NCBI GenBank assembly: GCA_002179805.1
Contig: NAVB01000758.1
Location: 49,633-113,632 of the forward strand
Origin: Acanthamoeba lenticulata
Lineage: Eukaryota; Discosea; Longamoebia; Acanthamoebidae
Reading direction: 5' to 3'
Length of the DNA: 64,000 nucleotides
This document shows, piece after piece, positions 56,410 through 64,000 of the stretch. The notes below the pieces were generated by a model. The model did no database searches. It had not been told where the DNA came from and saw nothing but the letters and a program-made list of their open reading frames with translations. Positions within the stretch are counted from its first letter, which is position 1, and the number at the start of each line of letters is the position of its first letter. Position numbers and translations under genes: made by a program.

Positions 56410-57492
56410 TTGGCAATGTTCATTTCAATTTCTCTTTCATTTATTGTCGTTTTTTCAAGGCGAAAAGTTCGCCACTTCATGCAAAGAGAGAAAGAGATAG
56501 ATGGGGTCGAAGTGCCCGTGACGGTGCGGGACCTCATGGTGGAGCTGGTGGCATTCATCTTCCAGTACGTGGAACCCGTCTCTCTGCCGGCCTGCCGAGC
56601 CGCGTGCCGCACGTGGAGCCACGCGTTCCAACACCTCCTTCACGTCACGCAACCGGCTACCCGGCTGCCCCTCATGGCGGCACCGCCACTCCACCGCGGC
56701 AGTACTCTAATGAGCCGCTACTTTGTGGATCAAATCGCGGACAAGGGCTGGTTGTCCCTCCTCCAGTGGGCACGCGCCAACGGCTGTCCCTGGAACACGG
56801 GCACCTGCACCTTCGCAGCCAAGGAAGGCCACCTGGCCGTTCTCCAGTGGGCGCACGCCAACGGCTGCCCGTGGGATGAGTGGACCTGCGGTATGGCGGC
56901 CTATAACGGCCACTTGGCAGTGCTGCAATGGGCGCAGACAAATGGCTGCCCATGGGAGCGCAGCGTCTGCAAGGAAGCGGCCAGGCAAGGCCACTTGGAG
57001 ATGCTTCAGTGGGCGCATGCGAACGGCTGCCCGTGGGACCAAGTGGTCTGCAGGCAAGCGGCCAGGCAAGGCCACCTGGCCATGCTCCAGTGGGCGCGCC
57101 AAAACGGCTGCCCATGGGACAGGTGGACCTGCGCAATAGCAGCCGAGGAAGGCCACCTGGACGTACTTCAGTGGGCTCGCGCCAACGGCTGCGCTTGGGA
57201 CGAGTGGGTCTGCAGCAGTGCTGCTTTTCGAGGTCGGCTCGAAATACTCCAGTGGGCACGCACCAACGGCTGCCCGTGGGACGAGGAAACCTGCGCCAAC
57301 GCGGCCATGGGAGGCCACCTGGAGGTCCTCCAGTGGGCGCATGCCAACGGCTGCCCATGGGACACGAACACCTGCATCAATGCAGCCCGCAGAGGACATC
57401 TGGTGGTGCTCGAATGGGCACGCGCCAACGGCTGTCCGTGCGACGACGAAGCTGTCTCTCGGGTGCTGGAAAGGAGAAAGGGGGGGAAATAA
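56410..57492 (+). CDS. F-box protein with about nine WARANGCPWD repeats
   Basis: An intronless frame of 360 residues. The first ATG gives a hydrophobic leader (MAMFISISLSFIVVFSRR). An internal ATG at about 56479 (MQREKEIDG) matches the paralogs better, because their F-box follows soon after the start; the leader may be untranslated. F-box block: LMVELVAFIFQYVEPVSL and CRAACRTWSHAFQHLL. Nine repeat units follow, for example LQWAHANGCPWDEWTC and LQWARQNGCPWDRWTC. It is a tandem paralog of the gene at 55763 and shares its unit with the gene at 34332-36137. Probable SCF substrate adaptor. Confidence 0.78.
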   Translation: MAMFISISLSFIVVFSRRKVRHFMQREKEIDGVEVPVTVRDLMVELVAFIFQYVEPVSLPACRAACRTWSHAFQHLLHVTQPATRLPLMAAPPLHRGSTLMSRYFVDQIADKGWLSLLQWARANGCPWNTGTCTFAAKEGHLAVLQWAHANGCPWDEWTCGMAAYNGHLAVLQWAQTNGCPWERSVCKEAARQGHLEMLQWAHANGCPWDQVVCRQAARQGHLAMLQWARQNGCPWDRWTCAIAAEEGHLDVLQWARANGCAWDEWVCSSAAFRGRLEILQWARTNGCPWDEETCANAAMGGHLEVLQWAHANGCPWDTNTCINAARRGHLVVLEWARANGCPCDDEAVSRVLERRKGGK

Positions 57493-58110
57493 ACGTCGCC
57501 GAGGCCAGCCCACGGCTGGACGCGTCCGTCCAGCACTCCTTTCTTTCCTCCTCTGGGCGGTCTTGGGGTGAGCTGCTTCTCCTACTGCAAGCCCGGTACA
57601 AGACATGTCCGCGTTTCAGAGCAACCGTCCTCTGAAGCATACTCAGGGCTTGATTGGTTGTGGGTGTGCTTGCCTTTGCCCCGAGATCTTCATCTCATCT
57701 GACTGGCTACAACTTCTTTGTCACCGATCTAAACACTGCCAGAAGCTCAAGCTCTTGGACTCCACTTCCTCTCCTCGCCACCCTGGCTGCGTTCAAGTTT
57801 ATCCATTTGATTCAGGTGAAGCCACCTGACTGAGCAGGCCAAAAATTTCATATCACTCGTGCTGATGATCACCCACTCGCCACAGTGCCACGGCGGCCTC
57901 TTCCTTCTCGGCGCTTACCCTCGTAAAAACTACATCGTGACGATGGTGGCGCCTGGCTTCCTTGGGTTAGATCAACCAAACTCTTTCGGCGGGGGGGGGG
58001 GGCGCAGGTGGGCACGCGGAGAGCTCCTCCGCCTCGTCCGTCCTGTAATTATCGATTTTCTTGTTGTATTTCTTGAGTCCGTTTCGTTGGCAAGTGATAA
58101 TCTTCGAGAG
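57493..58110 (+). other. Intergenic stretch
   Basis: 618 bases without a convincing gene. It includes a G-run (about 57990-58001), an AATTATCG patch near 58047 and short open frames with no plausible protein text. It should carry the 3' UTR of the F-box/repeat gene and the promoter of the peptidase gene. Confidence 0.35.
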
Positions 58111-61100
58111 ATGCAGGCTCACGCCGAGGAACAACCCCACCCGTTCACCATTCGCGACCTGACAGCCGTTCGACGCGTAAACGACCTCGCCGTTTCCCCT
58201 GACGGCCGGCTCGCCGCCTTTACCGTGCGCCAGTGGGTACGCGTGCAGCCACATCAACTTGGTCAGTCTGCCGTCCTGAAACATACGCGCAGGACGGCAC
58301 CACCACAACGACGAGCTTGCACGTGCTCGACGTGGCCCGCGGCAGCGTGCGGCGCGTGACCACCAAGGAGGGCGTGAGCGACAGCAACCCGTGCTGGAGC
58401 CCCGACAGCGCGCGTTTGGCCTTCCTGTCCTCGCGCTCGGGCTCGTCGCAGGTGTGGACCGTGCCCGCCCGCAGGGCCGATGACGACGACGGCGACAGCG
58501 AGGCCGACGTGCGGCAGCTCACCGACCTCCCGCTTGACGTGGCCAACCTGCGCTGGTCGCCCACCGGTGCGTGTGTGGCCTCCTCCCCCAGCGTTCACCA
58601 GGAAGCGCTCGACTCACACAGTGACTCACAGGCGAATTCTTGTCATTCTCGGCGAGCGTCTACCTCGACGCCCCGGCCGAGCAGATGTTCGACTTCACCG
58701 CCGACAAGAACAAGGAGGTCGCCGCTCGCGGTACGCAGTGACGTGGCGTGACGTGGCATGGCATGGCATGGCGTGACGTGGCGTGACGTCGGCTCGCTGC
58801 TGAACCGGTCTTGGGGGCTTGGACCACACACTACGGCGTAGGGCCCAACACGGGGCTGGTCTATACGAGCCTCTACGCGCGGCACTGGGACGCCTACGAG
58901 ACCGAGGGCCGCCACGAGACCCTCTTTGTCCTCCGCCTTGCCGACAAGGCGGGCGACGACGAACAGGGCGGTGGCGGCCTCAAGCCGGTCTACCCGCCCC
59001 TGCCCATCGCGCACGGCCTCAAGGCGGCAGCCCCCGTCCCGCCTTTTGGCGGGACCGAGCAGTACGGTACGCGTTCCCTCATCATCATCATCTTCTTCTT
59101 GGTCTTCTTCTTCTTCTTCGACAACGTTAGTGGGGCGTCCGTGCTGAGTCGCACTGATGTGGGTGGTGTGCACAGCGTGGGCGCCGGATGGTCGGGAGAT
59201 CGCCTTCACGGCGGAGCCGATCGACAAGGCGATGGCATGGGGCACCGGCTGGCGCGTCTTCACCGTCGCCATCGGGCCGCATGGCCCTGAGTCCGGCAGC
59301 CTTCGGTACCCATTCCCCACATTCCCGCTTTTTACTTAAATATTCATTAATTGAACAATAAATATCTTCAAATGCAGGAACATCGTGGATGACGTCACCA
59401 AGGCGCGGACGCAAAACCCGACCTACTCGCCCGACGGCACCTACCTGGCCTACCAGTGCGTAAAACTTTATAAATGTATGATATTTGTTTTGTTTTAATA
59501 TTTGCTCTTTTCTTTTCTTTTCTTTTCTTTTTTCTTTGGGCAGGGCGATGGAGCGCCCCGGGTACGAGGCCGACCGCCTCCACATCAACCTCTACCACCG
59601 GGCCGACCGCACCACGAGGCCGCTCACCGCTCACGTACAGCCCCCATCGCTGCCGTCGCGCTCGCCCACGCAGTCTGACCCGCCGCACACGCACACGCGC
59701 ACCGCACACACGCGCGCAGTGGGACCGATCGGTGGACGGCATCGTGTGGTCGCCCGACGGCCGCTTCGTCGTGGCCGAGGCGTCGGACCAGGCCCACCAC
59801 AAGCTGTGGACCATCAGCGTCCCGGCGGGCGAGGTGGCCGAGCTCGTGGGCGCCAAGCACAACACGCGGCCGAGCTGGGCCGGGCCGGGCCTCCTCCTCT
59901 TTGCGCAGGACTCGTACGTCGCGCCGGCCGACCTCTGGGCCCTCCGGCTCGGCGACGGCGGCGGCCTGCGGCGGCTGACGGACGTCAACGCCGACCTGCG
60001 CCGGGCGACGCTCATGTCGGAGCCGACGTCGTTCTGCTTCGACGGCGCCAGCGGCGACCCCGTGCAGGCCTGGCTCTTCAAACCCGTCGGCTTCGAGGCC
60101 GGCAAGACCTACCCGCTGGCCGTCCTCATCCACGGCGGGTACGCCGCACACACGCGCAAACCGCACACACGCACACGCACGCGCGGGCTCACCGCACACA
60201 CGCACGCGCGCAAAGGCCGCAGGGCGCGTGGGAGGACGCGTGGTCGTACCGGTGGAACCCGCAGAACCTGGTGGGCCACGGCTACGGCGTGGTGGCCATC
60301 AACCCGCACGGCTCGACCGGCTGGGGCCAGGCCTTCACCGACGCCGTGTGCGGCGGTATGCACGAGCACGCCCTTCCCGTCCCTCCCCCCACGCATGGCT
60401 GACGCGAGGCTCTTGTTCGCGCCAGACTGGGGCGGGCGCCCGTACGAGGACATCATGAAGGGCGTCCAGCACACGCTCGCCCACAACGCCTGGATCGACC
60501 CCAACCGCGTCGGCGCTCTCGGTTCGCGCCACTCTTGACACATTTTTCAAATTTCTTATCTTTACTACTTCAACTATTTTTATACTTCACAATTTTATTT
60601 TCGATTTAATTTTAATTTTAAGTATAATTGTGATGGCACAGGCGCGTCGTATGGCGGCTTCATGATCAACTGGATCAACGGGCACGCGCCAGAGAAGCTG
60701 TTCAAGTGCCTCGTGTGCCACGACGGCATGTTCAACGCGCAGGCCCTCTACTTCGGGACCGAGGAGCTGTTCTTCCCCGAGTGGGAGTTTGGCGGCACGC
60801 CGTGGGAGAAGCCGGAGCTCTACGCGCGCTGGAACCCGGCGGCCCACTGCCACAAGTGGAGCACGCCCACGCTGGTCATCCACGGCGGCCTCGACTTCCG
60901 GCTGCCGGTGACCGAGGGCCTGAGCGCCTTCACCGCCCTCCAGCGCCGGGGCATCCCGTCCAAGCTCCTCGTCTTCCCCATGGAGAACCACTGGGTCCTC
61001 AAGCCCCAGAACAGGTGCGCGTCTGTCCTTGTCTCTCTCTCTCTCTCTCCCCCAAAGCTCATGTGCGCGTGCGCTCTCATGGGCAGCATCATGTGGTACG

Positions 61101-61156
61101 ACAACGTGCTCTCGTGGCTGGACGAGTGGCTCAAGCCCCAGAAGCCCCAGAACTAG
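58111..61156 (+). CDS. Prolyl-oligopeptidase-family (S9) serine peptidase, DPP V / acylaminoacyl-peptidase-like
   Basis: The start ATG at 58111 (MQAHAEEQPHPFTIRDLTAV) is followed by beta-propeller text split over about ten exons: RRVNDLAVSPDGRLAAFTV, SDSNPCWSPDSARLAFLSS, VWTVPARRADD, SGLVYTSLYARHWD and VDGIVWSPDGRFVVAEASD. The alpha/beta-hydrolase part (60050-61156) has YPLAVLIHGG, QGAWEDAWSYRWNPQNLVGH and VVAINPHGSTGWGQAFTDAV. GASYGGFM (around the 60525/60642 junction) holds the nucleophile Ser, HGGLDFRLPV the Asp and MENHWVL the His. All three catalytic residues are present. These enzymes remove dipeptides or acylated residues from short peptides; fungal DPP V is secreted, but no signal peptide is visible here. 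AATAAA at 61182-61187 is 26 bases after the stop. Confidence 0.88.
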
Positions 61157-61387
61157 CGCGGGCCAAAGGAAGGGCCCAACGAATAAAATGTGGCCTTTTT
61201 GTGGAGGTCCTCTCTTGCAATGTCTCTCCTGCGTGCATGTTCATGGTGGGAGGAGCGTCTCCTCTGCGGGGGGCGACAAGGGGGCAAGTTGTTGGCCGGC
61301 CACGACTGATGCGCAGCTTCGGCGCACGGAGTGGAGCGCGGGGAAGGCCACAACCCACCGGTCCAGGATCTACGCCCCGCAACGTCG

Positions 61388-63973
61388 TCAGCATTCTGGT
61401 CGACCACACCGCGGGGCAGGAACAGGAATGACATTTACCCAAAGCAAGCGCCGCAAGGCAGCGGTGTCGTTAGCCTCCTTGAAGAGCTCGACCAGCGGGG
61501 CGATGCCGAGGCTCCCGTTGCTGCAGTAGACGCTGACCGAAAGGCCACCCACGCGCAGGAACTCGCGCGCCCACCTCAGCGCGATCCGCGGCTGTGCATT
61601 CAAAAGACCACAAAAATCATGAGTTGAACAACAGGGCACGACACACCATGTGAGCGATACACCACCTGATGGAGGCAGCGCCAGCACTCGACGCGTAGGC
61701 TGTAGAGGTAGAGCAGGATCGACACCTGCACCGTGTCGGAGAAGTCTCGGTTGCCTTGCGCACACGCACGTACGGTCAGCATATTGCTCGCCTTCGGTCA
61801 CTTTCGCCAAAGAAGAACCAGACGTTGCACATACCGGGACCGCCAGACTCGAGGTAATAGCGGCGGAACTGGGCTTCCATGCGCTCCATGAGGTCCAGCA
61901 GTGCGTGAAAGGTCGCCTGAAGCTGCGCAATGCACTCGGTCTGGCCCTCGCGCTGGGCCCTCTCCAGCTGCTGCTTGGCCAACTTGACGCCTGCGCACGC
62001 CCATACGTGATGAGTCACGAGCGTGTCGTCAGCGCCGAGTCGGGACTTACCCAGGACGGCCTGGAGGACGATGCGGCCGCTGTAGGCGACGCGCGCAACG
62101 GCGTCGGGCGAGATCGGGATGGGCAACTCTGGTCCGCACTGGCCTAGCGCAAAAAGCGGGTCGTACGGGCGCGCCTCCATGCGCGCGTACTCGCGGTGAA
62201 GTGCGGCCGTGGCCTCCTCCGAGCCCGTGTCCACCTGCGCCCGGATGATCAAACACCGCAGATACACGTCGCTGTTCTGTCGCCGCCGCCAACCATCAGT
62301 ACGCGCGCGTGTGCGTGCGCCTGCGTGTATGCGCGCGTGTGTGCGGCGGGCGGTACAAGGGCGCCGATCTGACGGCAGATGGACGAAGCCAACTGGAGGT
62401 AGTACAGGTGGGGCAGCTGCTGTTGTTGTTGTTGAAGATGATCATGACCACCGCCCGACGACGGAGAGGCGAGCAGGGCGGGGCCGAGGCGGACGTCGAG
62501 GTAGGCCATGGCGGCGAGGCTCTGCGCCACGGCGTAGTCGGCCCGGTCGAAGAGGGAGGCCAGCTCCTCGCGGGCGCGCATCCGGAACTCGACGGCCAGC
62601 TGCGACCGGCCGGCCAGCATGGCCCCGAGCGAGAGGCCCACGTAGACGCTCAAGGACAACGGCGTCCCGCGCTCGCTCCGGTCCAGCAGCACGAGCTGAG
62701 TTGTCCGACAGCACGCGCGCGTGTGTGCGATTAGACCGGGGCATGCCACACACACACACACGCGTCACACACGCACACGCGCGCATGCACGAACCCGGAT
62801 GCTGTCCTCGAGGAGGCAGGCCGGGTTGAGGGGAATGATGGCCCACAGGGTGCTCCGGTACTTGTTCAGGTTCTCGAGCATGATCGCAAACAGGTGCAAG
62901 TCGTACGCCGCCGTCAGCAGCGACGTCGTAGACGATGACGATATCGTTGTCGTCGTCGACGTGTTCGCATGCGGCGTACAGCGCGCTCGCGGTTCCGCGT
63001 CGGGCGCGTCAGAACCGCCGGACGCGGACGGGAAGGCGTCGTCGTCGGGGCTGAGGAGGAAGAGCCCGAGGAGATGGCGCATCTGCCGTTGCTGCTGCTC
63101 TTCGTCTGACAAGAAGCCGCCGTCCAGCTGGAGATGACGATGATGCTGCTGAGGAAGCTCTTGGTGGTGGTGATGATCGCCACTTGTCGGGATTATTGTT
63201 GGCATTGACGGCCATGTCATCGCTGTCGACGTCGACATGGACGACGTCATCCTTGACGGGAAGGAGGCGGAAGACCAGACGACCGGGACCTCTGGGTCGG
63301 CCGCTTCGACGCCTTTTAAGAACCCAGAGGCCGAGGCCGAGAGCGGCGCGGGCGCGGGCAGGAGGCGCAAGAGGGGCGCAGGGGCGGCGTCCGCGACCGC
63401 AGGCGGCAGTCCGGGACCGCTGCCGCCGCTCGAGGAGGAGGAGGAGTGGCGCGAGGAGCTGCGGCGCCGGCGGCGCGAGAGGGTGCGCTGCACGACAAAG
63501 GGCAGCCCGGCGCCGACTCCGATCTGGGCCAGCGCCGCGCATACGTCGTCTTTGGTGGGCACGCCCTCCTCGGCGCCGCAGGAAGATGAAGTGGAAGAAG
63601 AAGTGGAAGAAGTAGAAGAAGTAGAAGAAGACGATGAAGTGCTAGTGCTCGAGCTCGCGCTTTTGCTTGAGCCCTTGTTCTTGGCTTCTCGCCTGGCGGC
63701 TGGAGAAGCGGCCTTTGCGCGACGACCCGTGACCTCGTCCCGGGCGCACAAGGAGGACCGCGATGACGCGGGTGGTGGACCAGTTACCGTGGCACAAGAA
63801 GTAGAAGACGAAGGAGAAGGCAAAGGTGGGGGCGCATAGTAGTCATAGAGGACAGAGGCAAGTGAGCTGCCGCTGCGGGGCCCCGCCGGCGGCGATCCTC
63901 CTCGCCCTCCTCCTCCGGGGCCTCGCTTCCGGGAGGCCACTCTTCCTCCGCCCTCTTCCTCCTCCATCATCAT
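61388..63973 (-). CDS. Protein resembling fungal transcription-factor middle homology region
   Basis: Read leftwards from complement(63971-63973), MMMEEEEGGGRVASRK. The first 300 residues are low complexity: serine/threonine runs, a (TSSS)n tract, histidine and glutamine runs. The helical part after about 63100 includes LLGLFLLSPDDDAFP, YDLHLFAIMLENLNKYRSTL, YVGLSLGAMLAGRSQLAVEF and RMRAREELASLFDRADYAVA. It continues with QSLAAMAYLDVRLG, YYLQLASSICRQIGALV and LYLYSLRVECWRCLH. The LASLFDR...QSLAAMAYL...LASSICRQIG pattern recalls the regulatory region of fungal Zn2Cys6 factors, but no Cys6 cluster is seen in the window. Either the DNA-binding part is absent or lies beyond the right edge. It ends at 61388 (APRCGRPEC). 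Exon joins are approximate. It converges with the peptidase gene. Confidence 0.5.
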
Positions 63974-64000
63974 GGGGGCAAAAAGGGAATCGGGGGGGGG

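Noticed and set aside
57605..57829. 74-residue plus-strand frame with several cysteines
   Set aside because: No start context, no family and no flanking exons; likely chance in the intergenic stretch.
1..64000. CRISPR arrays, bacterial operons, tRNA/rRNA genes, full transposons
   Set aside because: No direct-repeat/spacer pattern, Shine-Dalgarno-led gene strings, cloverleaf candidates or transposase/reverse-transcriptase motifs were found by eye. A tRNAscan and RepeatMasker run would be decisive.

Overview
The window reads as nuclear DNA of a free-living amoebozoan, most probably Acanthamoeba. It is GC-rich and gene-dense. Genes are cut by many short introns (about 45-130 bases) and lie on both strands, with tight convergent and divergent spacing and AATAAA signals just after several stop codons. 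The proteins fit an amoeba: midasin, a P4 lipid flippase, a Roco/LRRK-type kinase, a receptor kinase with a bacterial-type binding ectodomain, a RhoGAP and many F-box proteins. The species name is inferred from style and content, not from a marker gene.

Layout. 1-4480 (+): C-terminal part of midasin, cut by the window edge. 4660-6991 (+): unknown protein ending in SUMO-interacting and PCNA-binding motifs. 7082-9395 (-): an F-box protein and a poorly resolved intron-rich gene. 9396-10980: AT-rich island unlike the rest. 11408-16884 (+): P4-type flippase. 17128-26197 (+): ankyrin-LRR-Roc-COR-kinase-WD40 protein. 26316-26683 (+): small protein. 26829-28163 (-): LRR protein with cysteine pairs. 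28376-30266 (+): YEATS-ankyrin fusion. 30378-31668 (-): proteasome ubiquitin receptor Rpn13/ADRM1. 31937-34030 (-): secreted type I membrane protein. 34332-36137 (-): F-box/ankyrin-like repeat protein. 36528-44855 (-): Clu-TPR-LRR protein. 45176-46811 (+): F-box/Ras-like fusion with a CaaX end. 47232-48823 (+): RhoGAP with C1 domain. 48986-50016 (-): GNAT acetyltransferase. 50269-55685 (+): receptor with two kinase domains. 55763-57492 (+): two tandem F-box/repeat genes. 58111-61156 (+): S9 serine peptidase. 61388-63973 (-): protein resembling the fungal transcription-factor regulatory region.

There is no operon logic. The common themes are ubiquitin-linked adaptors (five F-box genes plus Rpn13), signalling proteins with unusual domain orders (Roco kinase, dual-kinase receptor, RhoGAP, degenerate GTPase) and repeat scaffolds. 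The most unusual items are the F-box/degenerate-GTPase/CaaX protein, an SH3-like insert inside the Roco kinase domain, a degenerate cyclase domain between two kinases, the YEATS-ankyrin fusion, the PIP/SIM protein, the AT-rich island, and a strongly biased GTAC splice donor with a recurring TGACGT branch-like element. No tRNA, rRNA, CRISPR array or typical transposon was recognised. Exon limits were placed by eye using reading phase, GT/AG ends and protein continuity.
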